NCBI GenBank assembly: GCA_039566865.1
Contig: CM076945.1
Location: 3,337,501-3,401,500, forward strand
Direction: 5' to 3'
Length of the DNA: 64,000 nucleotides
Source: Aurelia coerulea
Taxonomy: Eukaryota; Cnidaria; Scyphozoa; Semaeostomeae; Ulmaridae
Part shown: positions 33,817 through 44,910 of the stretch, piece by piece
Numbering within the stretch: position 1 is the stretch's first letter
How the letters are laid out: each line of letters opens with the position of its first letter
Made by a program: the position numbers and the translations under genes
The notes under the pieces: model-generated
Databases searched by the model: none
Told to the model about the DNA's origin: nothing
Seen by the model: only the letters and a program-made list of their open reading frames with translations

Positions 33817-34687
33817 CCGGGTGTCTCAGAAAAAAGAACCCCCTTTTGAGTGGAAATAGGAAGAAAACGATAAGATATCATTGCTCCCCGAGTTCACAGC
33901 TAAATTTATCAATCTTCAACTTAGATGCACATATCTTGGGTTTAAAAATCATTCACCAAACACCGGAGATACAAGCTCGCTAAGTCAAATTTACAGTGCA
34001 CCCAAAACCAGAGGTTTTCAAAAAGGGCCTAGCCATGATTTGTACCATGGACAAGCACCTGTAAACTTTGATTTTCAGTTTTTCCTTTTGAAAAGAATAA
34101 AAGACGCATGGGCATGATCCTGATTAAATGAATATAATAAAAATGTGGTAAGGATGATAAAGTTGTGCAACATCTCCAAAATAAGCGTGCATCTGCTCTT
34201 TTTCTCGTCTTTGATACAAACACACTTACGATGGAATGCAATGCAAGAACCGATTCCTCAAAGGAAATGTCATTTAAGGAGCAATTGAAACAATTGAAAG
34301 TATGATTCTTTTCGAAAGTAGAAAATTAAAGTTCAAAGTTGAAGATTCTTTTGCAAAATATAATGTGATGTTAAATCATGGCTAGGCCCTTGCTCAAAAC
34401 CTCTGGTTTCAGGTGCACTCCAGATCTAGCCTGTATTCCAGACCCCATTACGAAAAAGCATGGAAAAAGTAAGTGATTTATTTTTTCTGGAGTCTGATAC
34501 ACAGGATATCTAGATCTTGACCTTCGGAAGCTATATTTCCGGTGTTTGGTGGACGATTTTAAAATACAAGGTATGTGCATTTAAGTTGGAGATCGACAAA
34601 TGTAGTTATGAACTAAAAAAAATTCCGAAATTTCATCGTTTTGTTCCCTTGTTCCGTCAAAAGGGGGTACTTTTTTGAGACACCCGG
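33817..34687. mobile_element. Foldback MITE, family E
   Basis: Ends CCGGGTGTCTCAGAAAAAAG and complement, with TA at 33815-33816 and 34688-34689; 871 bp. The arms are inverted (CCTAGCCATGATTTG on the left and the complement near 34375). The right TA is also the left TA of the next element. Confidence 0.88.
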
Positions 34688-34689
34688 TA

Positions 34690-36016
34690 TAAGGGGGTAT
34701 ATCCAGTATTTGAGTCAAAATCTTTGTTACAGGTCCTAGGGTCACCAAATCTTGGAAGATGAAGTAATGGTAACCTGCGTTAAGAAATCTGTCACAAAAC
34801 AATAGCTTTTTGTTGTCGTTGCCATGGAAACGAAGAACAAAGAGCTAAAAACCACTATTATCGCTTCTCGTTTTTCTGCTAAACGAATTTATGGAGAATG
34901 GCTAACAGCATATCAAATGAAGGCGATTAACACAACCTATGTGGTTACAGAAAGCTTTTTTAACAATAAGTTAATCATTATTTTTGGTAGAAATTTGCAA
35001 AGTGCTGGAAATTTTGATCCGCTACATGCTAATATAACAGATAATTACACCAAGAAGAAACTTTTTTTCAAAAAAAGCTCTCTGTTACCATCAAGTACAA
35101 CTCTAGACCCCTTCACATGCAAAAATTCAAGGTAAAATACCAATCATTGTGACTAGGGTTTTGGAAATGGTAAGTACACTTGTGCAAAAGTAGCATTTTG
35201 AGAAAAACGAGGTCAAAGTTTCTTTCTTTCAAATGTAAGGTCCCTCATGTTCGCAAACAGCTGACTGGCTAAGAGTACCCAATCGAAAAGTTCATTATCT
35301 ATCAATGCAAGATCTTCTGGCTTTCAAGTAAATTCCTCTTCTAAAGTTTCTGGAGAAAGGGGTAGCCTTGCAGAGTTTCTCTTCACATTATGACTTCTTT
35401 TTAGGTGGACTCTCATTTTCTCTTTCATCCCAAAGATCGGTTGGCCTAGGCCAACTCTCCTTTTGCGTGTTTTGTTTTGGTCTTGCTTGCTGGACGTTTG
35501 GCAGTGGACGCTCGCTCCGATTCCTTTCCTTGCTACAAGTTGGTTTTTGGGAGCCCTTCTTTTTGCTTCCCTTGCAAGTCTATAAGCTGCTTTCTTCTGT
35601 TCCATATCTTTGAAGGATATTATCGGTTTCCCTTGGAGGAATCTTTACTCGACTCAAATTCTTCTCCCATCGACTTTGCCGGCCATTTTATTGCGATGAA
35701 ATGATGACTCATACTTCTGAGAACTACTGAAAAAGAGGCTACCACACAGGGGTACAAGATTCACAGAAAGACCATGTCTTCGTCACGCTATTTCTATGAG
35801 AACACATAGGGTTTCTGGACAAGGTACACCCCAAGAGGGAGTCTCAAATTTTGACATGGGTCATTTAAAATTCATTTAACTTCAAAACAGTTGAAGATAC
35901 AGAAATAAGAAGTGCAAAATTAGAATCTATGATAAATTTTGGTTCTGGGACATGTTTTTGTAAAAAATGACAAAAAATTAATTTTTTCGCATTTAAATAC
36001 TGGATATACCCCCTTA
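34690..36016. mobile_element. Element with TAAGGGGGTATATCC ends
   Basis: TAAGGGGGTATATCCAGTAT at the left and the exact complement at the right, flanked by TA (34688-34689, 36017-36018). 1327 bp. The interior includes a basic minus-strand frame at 35324-35605. Whether the duplication is TA or a longer AT-rich run is ambiguous. Confidence 0.75.
35324..35700 (-). pseudogene. Basic protein remnant inside the TAAGGGGG element
   Basis: The minus frame begins (with an in-frame Met at 35605) MEQKKAAYRLAREAKRRAPK and continues Lys/Arg-rich to PLSPETLEEEFT and a stop at 35324. Upstream, ATGGCCGGCAAAGTCGATGG (about 35685) lies in another frame and stops after 10 codons. Composition resembles the basic tail of the transposases elsewhere in the window, but no catalytic motif is present. 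Function unknown. Confidence 0.3.
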
Positions 36017-36530
36017 TAAGCTTCTTGAAAAACAACAAATGCTAATTATTTCAGATTTTAAGGATTGCAACCTCAAAAAAACTACTTAAAAAGTGAAGAA
36101 AACATCATTTTCCATCGATTTATATCAACATTTTGAAATTTGACATTCTTTTTTAGAAATATGACGTCATCAATTCTAATGACGTCATTGAATCATTAAT
36201 TTGCTGATGTCAGCAAATATAGATAATTTATATATCAAACGAAAATGCTTTGCAAGGTGAATCGTTTGGTACCAAGCACGACTTAATCAAGGTTAAAACA
36301 AAGAAATTATGATTGTTTTTGTGATTTTTGTGGCCATTTTGCAAATATGGGTATCTGCTGGTCATGTGACTTAAACTCTGACAATAGAAAGCCTTAAATT
36401 TAATTTTCAATTCAAAAATAGGAAAAGTTATGGATATTTCAGCTCTTTATCCTATTTACTCTCTGTTTTATAATCACAAGTTTGGGTGGTCGGGGCACTT
36501 TTTACCCCCTGCCCCGGTAGAATAGGGCTA
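36017..36530. mobile_element. Truncated TTAA element (CCCTA family), right part
   Basis: The end CCGGTAGAATAGGG then CTAA corresponds to the ends of 12074-12950 and 45773-46658. The interior shares GATGTCAGCAAAT and CATGTGAC plus paired TGACGTCA sites. The left part may be 33607-33816, which has GTCACGTGATTTGTTGCC as in 46470-46500, separated by two later insertions. Confidence 0.6.
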
Positions 36531-36535
36531 ACGTT

Positions 36536-37005
36536 CAGAGGAAAATATTCGAATACGCCACAACAAAAGTAAATTCTTTGTACCCTAGGCAGGCCTACCA
36601 GAGTTCCCCAAAAAAGGAAAAGGTCTCATTCAGGATGGGTCTGGCCCTAAGTGTAATTTCCTTAAAAATGTGACAAAGCGCTTTTCTAAATATTCAGGCC
36701 TTCAGGGTAGTTTTTATCCCCTTCTTGGTCCACTGCTTGGAAAGGTCAACTGGTTCCACAACAAGGCAGAGGCAGTAACGGTCTTATCTTGATAGTCCGC
36801 AGAAATTGAGATGCGACTGTAAGCAATGCAGACCGTGAAAAATTCCTTGAAATCTAGGTAGGTAGCTACCTCATAGCCCTACTACACAAGGACCCTCAAC
36901 TAATGCTCAGCTAATTGAAGTGAATTGATGTTGTTGTTGTCGCTTCAGTGAGGGCCTTATTGCCAAACTCTTCTCAAAACGGCAAAAAATTTCCTGCTGG
37001 GAAGA
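36536..37005. other. Mostly unassigned; degenerate GTT-rich MITE fragment
   Basis: Around 36885-36962, TACTACACAAGGACCCTC ... GTTGTTGTTGTC ... GTGAGGGCC loosely resembles the TTAGACTAGC MITE. Nothing else recognised. Confidence 0.35.
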
Positions 37006-38171
37006 CCACAGGAAGCCCAATCGCGTAATATGGCGGCCTAAGCTAATACTAGTAAATGAAAATAAAATTCATACCGTAAATGGCTGATTGTTATCTCTGT
37101 TATCTCTGTCTCGATTGTGTCTTTCTTCTTGTGCTCTTGTACCCCGAAATGATTGAAGCATTCTGCCACCATGGTAACAGAATTGATGTTGTTGCTGTTG
37201 TATTGAAATAACGACGCAACATTATAGGTTTAAGTGTGTATACATACTGTATAAGAAAGAACAAGGACTGAAGCTTTCTTACTTACATAAATCTGACAAC
37301 AGTTTTATCCTCGCTCAATCTCGGTGAATTTTGCCTCAAACGCCCAGTTCTTTGCATGAAAATGTTCCCCAGCTTTTAAACTTCGTACTCAATGCATTTG
37401 TCTTCACTTTCCTCCCCGAAATGATTTAAAACAAACGCGAAACAAAACTTATCACTTTGACAGTTTGAAATCTTCTCATGCTCCGTCCACCATCGTGGCC
37501 AGGATAACAGGTGCCGACGTTCGAAATTCGTCAGATTCTCGACGAAAATTACGACGCTGACCCCCGGATCTCCAACGAACGTATTTGCTGCCAATAATCC
37601 TTGCTCACAAACATCCGGGGGATAAAACCTTGATTTGCTACGAGTTTTGTTCGAATTTCGAACGTCGGCGCTCTTTATCCTGGCCACGATGGTGGACGGA
37701 GCTTGAGAAGATTTCAAACTGTCAAAGTGATAAGTTTTGTTTCGCGTTTGTTTTAAATCATTTCGGGGAGGAAAGTGAAGACAAATGCATTGAGTACGAA
37801 GTTTAAAAGCTGGGGAACATTTTCATGCAAAGAACTGGGCGTTTGAGGCAAAATTCACCGAGATTGAGCGAGGATAAAACTGTTGTCAGATTTATGTAAG
37901 TAAGAAAGCTTCAGTCCTTGTTCTTTCTTATATGTATACACACTTAAACCTATAATGTTGCGTCGTTATTTCAATACAACAGCAACAACATCAATTCTGT
38001 TACCATGGTGGCAGAATGCTTCAATCATTTCGGGGTACAAGAGCACAAGAAGAAAGACACAATCGAGACAGAGATAACAGAGATAACAATCAGCCATTTA
38101 CGGTATGAATTTTATTTTCATTTACTAGTATTAGCTTAGGCCGCCATATTACGCGATTGGGCTTCCTGTGG
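37006..38171. repeat. Giant near-perfect palindrome, ~520-bp arms
   Basis: Left arm 37006-37530 and right arm 37652-38171 are almost identical inverted copies, with a 121-bp spacer that itself contains CCCCCGGAT ... ATCCGGGGG. Differences are rare, mostly single bases or small indels. Both outer ends read CCACAGGAAGCCCAATCGCG or the complement. The paired frames 37376-37717 (minus) and 37585-37806 (plus) are the same sequence read in both arms and share a C-terminus ending DKCIEYEV. No target duplication identified. Confidence 0.88.
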
Positions 38172-38416
38172 GAAGACATTTGTTCCCCGACCAATCAGGA
38201 TGCAAGACTTGAAATAACTTGATCGGATTGGCTGATTCATCTTCAATTTAAACTTCCCGCCAGAGGCAAACAAACATGCGTTCGATTGAACGGCTGCAAC
38301 GATCACAATCTTGAAGTAGCGAGCGAAATTAGGAGATCTTTTGCATTCATAAACAAGCAGAATATTGCTTTGCCCCTTTGCGTTGATGCCGTAAGGCTTA
38401 GCAAAGTATTTTTATA

Positions 38417-39566
38417 CTGGGTGCGCCAAAATAAACTATGCATGTTTGGCAGGCCACAATAAATCGTACACTGGACCGATTTTGAAGATTTATGACTTAA
38501 TCTTGTATTAGAAAGCTTGAATTAGATTCTAGGACTTTTTGCAAACTTTTCCGCTTTCAGTTTTTAGAGCTACAAGCGAATTTCTTAAAATATTCGCTTT
38601 CGAAAACATTGAAACGATCAGAAAACGTCGATCAAATTTTAAAAGATTCAACATGAATGAACAAAGAGAAAATGTTTTCAAGGGGATTTGGGGGTTTAGT
38701 ACGGACTCTCGTACAGCAGATTACAATTGGTCGATCTATAAATCGCAAATCACCACTAACAAGTTCTCTCTTTGTCCATTCATGTGGATTCTTTGGAAAA
38801 CATGATCGATGTTTTTAATCGTTTTCAGTGTTTTCGAAAACTAAAATTTTAGGAAACTCGCTTCTGGCTTTAAAAACTGAAAATGAAAAAATTTGCAAAA
38901 AGTCCCAGTATCTAATTCAGGCTTTCTGCTAACAATTAAGTCATAAGGGGCAGTGCAAAGTTTATTTTATAACATGGCCGGTGCAAAACGTAACCGGGCA
39001 ACTTTTTTTTTTAGCTTGTACAGAACTGGGTCAACACTTTTTACAAAGCAAATATGAACGGGGCAGTACCTTTTTATAAGCTCAAGACGAAGTTTGAAAT
39101 ATGAAACGGCTAATTTTGAGGCCAAAATTGTGGATCATGCAAGTTGAGAAATGCTTGGCAGGATGTGTATGAACATGACGCAAAATGTCCTTGTCAGTTA
39201 CTTGCAAGAACGATTCATCAGTCATTTCTCTTCATCTTCAAAGTCGATTTCTTCGTTTACAAAGTCTCGTAAAGGCAAGAATTGATTATGTTATGGTCTT
39301 TGGCTAATTCATCGGTGGTACGATACAACATTTGCTGTTCATGAATACGGGGCAGATACATTTTTTTAAGGAAAGGGTGACGGGGCAGTTGGTTTTTTGG
39401 CAATAATTTCATACAGGGCGAGCAGATTTTTTTGCAAGAATTGTTGTTCTCCACCGGCCATGTAATATAATAAATTTTGCCCTGTCCCTAAATCCTCAAA
39501 ATCGGTCCATAGTGTACGATTTACTGTGGCCTGCCAAACATGCATAGTTCATTTTGGTGCACCCAG
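38417..39566. mobile_element. Foldback MITE, family A copy 3, carrying an insertion
   Basis: Ends CTGGGTGCGCC and GGTGCACCCAG with TA at 38415-38416 and 39567-39568. Without the nested 542-bp element and its TAA it is about 605 bp, the family's standard size. Confidence 0.9.
38947..39488. mobile_element. TAA-flanked MITE nested in family A copy 3
   Basis: Inverted ends GGGGCAGTGCAAAG and GGGACAGGGCAAAA continue through CATGGCCGGTG (about 38 bp of inverted repeat), with TAA on both sides (38944-38946, 39489-39491). Three-base TWA targets and GGG ends suggest the PIF/Harbinger type (inference). No transposase. Confidence 0.83.
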
Positions 39567-39568
39567 TA

Positions 39569-40222
39569 GATATAGATCGCATGTAGGTAGGATTTTTTGG
39601 CTTTAATTGCTCGAAGAAACATTCATCTGAGGAATGATAGCTTGTTTTGCAGTGAAGCACTTCAGGAAAATCGCTCTTGCGGCGTTTTAGGGTCGGTGGT
39701 TTTGAGAAAAAAACAACAGGTGATTTAGGCCATGTCCGTTTCTGGAAGACTATGACCATGCATCGTAGTTATAGCGTCCAACAGTCTATCAATAGCGATA
39801 ACCTACGAACTTGCAATCAGTCTAGCTGTCTCATGCATTGTGCATGCGATTAGCAAAGGCGAACTTTATAAAGCAAAGGATACAGGTTTGATTTCGACAA
39901 AGCGATTTGGTAGCCTCGATAATAGATTTCACACCTTCAGTGCAGCCAGCAATGCTTTGTGTTCTCTGATTTCTTTTCGTCTGAAAGACAAATTGCTTTA
40001 TCTTCTAGGAAACCTATAAATCTTTTGCTTTACGAAACTTGCCCTTGCTCATGCGATCTTTGGCTGCTGAGAAAAGGCACGATGAAGATATATCGAACGA
40101 AGAGGGATAAATCTTGGACGTGCCCAAGTTTGGGCAAGTCCAAAAAAATCCAGACATCTGCCTCCTAAATTCACTCATCAAATCTAGAATCCATTTGTTT
40201 GAATTACACACAAACATCGATA
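39569..40222. other. Unassigned sequence
   Basis: Small frames on both strands; no repeat ends or domains recognised. Confidence 0.3.
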
Positions 40223-40224
40223 TA

Positions 40225-40731
40225 CCGGGTGTCCCAAGAAAAGGTACTTCCATTTGAAAATCACTAAAATCCGATTATCAAACCTAGATCATTAAATTTG
40301 CTTTTGGATCTTTCTAGATATATTTTAAAGATGATAAAACGGTAGCTCTTGTCACTTAAAGGGTATAAAATAGCACATTGAAAAACCTTATTTTGAGCTA
40401 TATAATTTAAGCAACATCATAATTCTTACCTTGAGAGCCAATATTTTGAGATTTTTATCCTTCAAATCTGCAATGAATAGTTTGCGTTTCTTGTCTACAT
40501 TTTTATGACCAAATGAATCCGGTAATCATGAATGCTTTTTGCAGTGAGCTTCAAAACCAGGCAGTCCTAAAAAGAGCAAAATTTACGAATTTCAAAGCCA
40601 GTTACAAGACTATCTATGCCTGGAAAATAATTTAATCTTTGGTCTACTTGCCAAGAAAAGAAATTTTAAGATCAGTGATGTAATAAAATGTTGGTGATTT
40701 TTCAAACAGGTGTACTTTTTGAGACACCCGG
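40225..40731. mobile_element. Foldback-class element, family G
   Basis: Ends CCGGGTGTCCCAAGAAAAGG and TTTTTGAGACACCCGG; TA at 40223-40224, TG in place of TA on the right. 507 bp. Its interior matches the remnant at 21190-21460. Inverted symmetry is weaker than in families A-E. Confidence 0.8.
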
Positions 40732-40864
40732 TGTATAAGAATTGGATTGCCTTCCATGCGAGTCCGAAAAATGTATCCACCCTTTAAAAAGATTGGAGAA
40801 GGAGAATGAAAACGACAATCATGTTGCTTTTCACTTATTGATTTATTGGGCATCTTCTATTCTA

Positions 40865-41470
40865 CCGGGTGCGCCAAAATAAACTATGCATGTTTGGCAG
40901 GCCACAATAAATCGTACACTCGACCGATTTTGAAGATTTATGACTTAATCTTCAGCAGAAAGCCTGAATTAGGTACTAGGACTCTTTGCAAATTTTTCTG
41001 TTCTCAATTTTTACAGCAAGAAGCGAGTTTCTTAAAATGTTCGTTTTCAAAAACATTGAAAACGATTAAAAAACGTCGATCAAATTTTGAAAGATTTTCA
41101 ACATGAATGAACAAAGAGAAAACATTTTCAGGGGGATTTGGGGGTTTAATACGAACTCTCGTACAGCAGATTACAATTGGTCGATTTCTAAATCGCAAAT
41201 CACCACGAACAAGTTCTCTCTTTGTCCATTCATGTCGATTATTTAGAAAACTTGATCGATGTTTTTCGATCGTTTTCAGTGTTTTCGAAAACTAAAATTT
41301 TAGGAAACTCGCTTCTAACTCTAAAAACTGAAAATGAAAAAATTTGCAAAAAATCCCAGTATCTAATTCAGGCTTTCTGCTAACGATTAAGTCATAAATC
41401 TTCAAAATCGGTCCAGTGTACGATTTATTGTGGCCTGCCAAACGTGCATAGTTTATTTTGGCGCACCCGG
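40865..41470. mobile_element. Foldback MITE, family A copy 4
   Basis: CCGGGTGCGCCAAAATAAAC ends with TA at 40863-40864 and 41471-41472; 606 bp, near-complete inverted arms. Lies 133 bp from family G. Confidence 0.93.
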
Positions 41471-41485
41471 TATATATATATCAAA

Positions 41486-41803
41486 TACCGCAAAAGCTCT
41501 ATTAAAGTTAATTTTGGACACTTTTTAGTCCTTTTGCACCAGATTTTGCGGTTTAAATATACAATTTTACCAGTTAAATACATGAATTCGGCACAGTTTT
41601 ATCTCAAACCATATCAAAATTAACAAAGAAACTTATTTAGCTCAATAAATGGAAAATCGTTGGTAGCCTCTGGAATTTGATATAAGTGATGGGGGGCTTA
41701 AAAGAGAGGGGGCTCAATAGAGAGGGGGGCTTAATAGAGAGGGGGCTCAATAGAGAGGGGGGCTTAATAGAGAGGGGGTTTAATAGAGCTTTTACGGTAA
41801 ATG
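41486..41803. mobile_element. MITE with CCGTAAAAGCTCTATTAAA ends and G-rich tandem array
   Basis: Left ACCGCAAAAGCTCTATTAAA and right TTTAATAGAGCTTTTACGGT form a terminal inverted repeat. At 41690-41785 a tandem array of GAGAGGGGGCTCAATAGA / GAGGGGGGCTTAATAGA units (about 18 bp) continues from the right end. Confidence 0.8.
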
Positions 41804-42795
41804 AATGTACAAAGTTTTGATTAAGTTGCATTTTCCACCAGACATATCATCTTTAAAAAATCGTACTTCATAAACTATAACGCCGATTTGAAAACTTACG
41901 ACTCTATTGCTTGACTGAGGATGTAACTTTATTTTTGCAAATTATTCATAATTGACAATGCATTATCTTAATCTGAAATGAAGAATTCCCGAAAACTATA
42001 ATCTTGTTGGGGAGATCTGTCGACCAGAATCTTGCCCGTGTTTAGCAAGTGGCCTGGTTCGGCAAAAGTTGTCGATACTGGGCAGCCGCAGTAGGAATTT
42101 AGTTAGCGGCCATGTTTTGCTGTTGTGTTGTCGGTTGTCACACTCGCACAAGGCTGCAGCGAGAGGCCGATGAATGTTTACACAATTTTACAGTAAAGTT
42201 TTACAAAATCTTCTCTTGAAAAAATTGCATGTTTTTGCTTATCTCTCCCACTCCCCTCTTACAATATTGGTTTTTGTGCGATTACGCAGTGCTTTAGGGC
42301 ACGAAAACGCAGCGGAATTACTTGTCATCATGACTGATGATCATATGTTCCAACAAACATTGTTCAGGGGAGCAGGGGGGGGGGGGAGTGGAAAAAGGAG
42401 TGAAGTGAAGTTTCCTGCTGTGTATTTTGGATGGTTAATAAGACGAAAAATCAGGAAAATGACGTTTCTTTCCAAGTTGTTTTGACAAGGATTGTAGCTT
42501 CCGTTGACTTTTCCTAAAACTGTATGGAACTGGCTCAATTTGATCCATGCTTTAACGATTAAAATTGTAAGATGATGTCTTTCTAGGACAGGCTTTGCTT
42601 TCTGATTATATGGAATGGAAACTGTTGAATTCTTTTCAGTCGCTAATCCCTTTGAATTGTGGTGATGTTGTTCTGGAGCAATGCAAACGTTCTCAACCCG
42701 AAACAACTTTGGGACTGATCAAAACTGTACTTGTTGCGGAAATGAGATACGGTTCGTCCGGGGAAACGTATGTGTCCCCCCGTGCAGTAGGTTAA
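41804..42795. other. Unassigned region with a possible THAP-like start
   Basis: A G run at about 42375-42386 and the TAATCCCTTTGAATTG block near 42645, shared with 7090 in the 6553-7150 element, are the only repeat traces. Minus frame 42341-42706 has no recognised domain. Confidence 0.35.
42112..42207 (+). CDS. Possible THAP-type zinc-finger start (fragment)
   Basis: ATG in the context GCGGCCATGT opens MFCCCVVGCHTRTRLQREAD and then a VKFYKI segment before a stop. CCVVGC...KFY(K/R) resembles the beginning of the C2CH THAP DNA-binding domain, found in many animal transposases and host factors. The expected Pro and the distal Cys-His pair are missing from the open part, so an intron or decay must be assumed. 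Confidence 0.25.
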
Positions 42796-44906
42796 GGTAG
42801 GTCACCTGTCGAGAATTTAAAATCGTTGTTTTTGCAGATAGGCTGCTGAAATCCTCACTACCTATCAAACACGTAACTTTTCATCCAAAACAATAGTGCC
42901 TACTCAGTATTGGTTGCTTAGATTAAAAAGCCAATGAGCCCATATCACTCCCCATTCTATAAGCATTCAAATGATGTATAGACATTAGGTACCACTGCTT
43001 GCCTGACCAAAATCTATGTTCACTAAGCTTTATAACTTTCGCAAAAACCTAGTTTTGAGAAAACTGCATTTGAAATCTCAACTTGGTATTTTTTATTTTT
43101 AGCATCAAATAGAGTTATTGCAAGGTAGTGAAATCCCATTCATATCTTCTGATTGCTTAACTACTTAGTGAGAATAACAATTCTGTTTACTTCCTGACCA
43201 TTTTTTTCAGTTTTTAAATATCATTTTGGAACATCAAATGAGCCAGCGGCATACATAGTCCCTTCCGTCGCTTTTTTCTTCTGTTCTTGTGTTGCCTTAT
43301 TGTACTTAAGCTGTCTTCTCTTTTTCTTTGCAGCTTCTGTGCTGGCTTTTAATGACTTTTTCAGCCTCTTTGCATCCTTTTCATTTGATGCTTGTTCCAA
43401 ATAAAGTCCCGGCTCTATTCCTAACACTTTGCAGAGTGTAATGCGAAACGTTGAGCCCATGGAGAACTGGCAAACTGCAAGCGAAACTGCAGTCTCCATT
43501 GTTATTCTGCCAACAAATGTTGTTTTTGGACAATATTTCCAAATAACATTGTGCAAGGACTCATTGGGATTCTGTGTTTTGTTTCTGGCACACCTTTTCA
43601 GGAGATTTTCATCTGACAGCCTTTGGAAAATGGGTGCAAGCTTTTTTCCAATATCTGCTGGTAAGGTTTCATGCTCCTTGTGTGATCCTGGCATTTCCCC
43701 CTGTGCTGCAGCTCTTTGCCAAAAACACCATGATTTAGCACCAGGTGGACAGTGTGTGTGCTTTGGGTGGTCATTAGAGGATGACAGGTGAAAAAGAATG
43801 GCAAAGATTCTCTTCTTCATTAATTCCACATCATTTGCATTGTCTTTGATGGCCCTCCCATAATAATTTTGGATTTTTGTAATTTTTCTTGGGTTAGCTT
43901 TCCTTTCCCTGCTAATGACTGCTTCTGGGCCTTTGATGTTGCAACTAAATTCCTAAGAGCTGTCCCCATTCTTTTTGAGACATGGTTCACACAATCTTCT
44001 TTACCAATTAGAACGTCCTCACCATAATAGGGCTTATCTGATCCCAGGGCTATTGCAAGTAGGGCATAAAAGCTTGCTCAAAAGATTTGTGAGTGAAGAC
44101 TTCTGCACAAACATGAAGTGGTCATCTGCTTCTCTTTCTTGTCTGATCTGGGTGCTTTCGAGAGTCACACCAAAACAAGCTAGTTTTCTTTCACTGGCTG
44201 ATGTACTAGGCCTTGGTTCGGGATAGTTCAAAACATCATCTGCCACTACTGGGGTTGCTAGTAAATCAGTCTTCTCTTTTCTTCTCCGATGAATTTTCTT
44301 GCGACCAACCAAGAAAGGGTTTTGTTGATCTTTGCTTCGTTCTTGTCATGGTTTATCCAAAAATGCAAGCTTTACGGTAATACTTCGAGAGACTTCAGTG
44401 AACGAGAACGATCAGTAGACGAGGACGCCATTTTATTTAGGCACACGAGGCGATAAACCAATCAGACAGCAGAACGCCGTTCACAAGCCAATCATATTGC
44501 GGCATTTATTTCTTTGTAGCTACGCAACGGAAGTCTTTTATTCGAACAGCATCAGAACAATGTCATAAACACATACACAGGCTGCCCATATGATAAAAGT
44601 AGCCTCATAATCAGATAGAGCAGAAGCAGGGCTATCAAATGATGTATTGGGGTTCAATGGTTGAGGCCGGGAAACTTTCAGGGAAAGTTACTGAAAATAA
44701 GATACTTTTCAATCTATTTTGTACATATTTTGAAGATTTACAATGACCTGCATCACTGAAACCTGAAGAATTTACAATTTTGAGGGTGAAAATACTCAAA
44801 ATGAGTATAGATTCGAATTCTCCAATAACTAAACTACCTTTTCATGAAAAAACCTCATTTTGGTAATTTTGTTGAAAAAATAGAAATTTTCGACAGATGA
44901 CCTACC
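42796..44906 (-). mobile_element. Second Kolobok/Mutator-like transposon, internally deleted
   Basis: Ends GGTAGGTCACCTGTCGA and the near-exact complement, flanked by TTAA (42792-42795, 44907-44910). 2111 bp. The ends differ from those of 8963-12069, so it is a separate family with a related transposase. Confidence 0.9.
43221..44349 (-). pseudogene. Deleted Kolobok/Mutator-like transposase
   Basis: ATG at 44349 gives MTRTKQRSTKPF and, after a frameshift near 44310, GRKKIHRRRKEK and LLCPTC. The next ~235 codons of the related copy, including both catalytic Asp motifs, are absent: the sequence jumps near 44045 to the segment before KEDCVNHVSKRMGT. A further 1-bp frameshift (about 43895) separates GKGKLTQEK from ITKIQNYYGRAIKD. 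The last frame (43829 to 43221) contains CARNKTQNPNESLH with the third catalytic Glu and a Lys-rich tail ending AAGSFDVPK. It cannot make an active enzyme. Confidence 0.9.
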
Positions 44907-44910
44907 TTAA

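Noticed and set aside
37376..37806. Two genes encoding proteins with the same C-terminus (minus 37376-37717, plus 37585-37806)
   Set aside because: They are the same DNA in the two arms of the palindrome; no domain or splice signal supports coding. Described as a repeat instead.
43429..43791. 120-codon plus-strand frame
   Set aside because: Antisense shadow of the deleted transposase.
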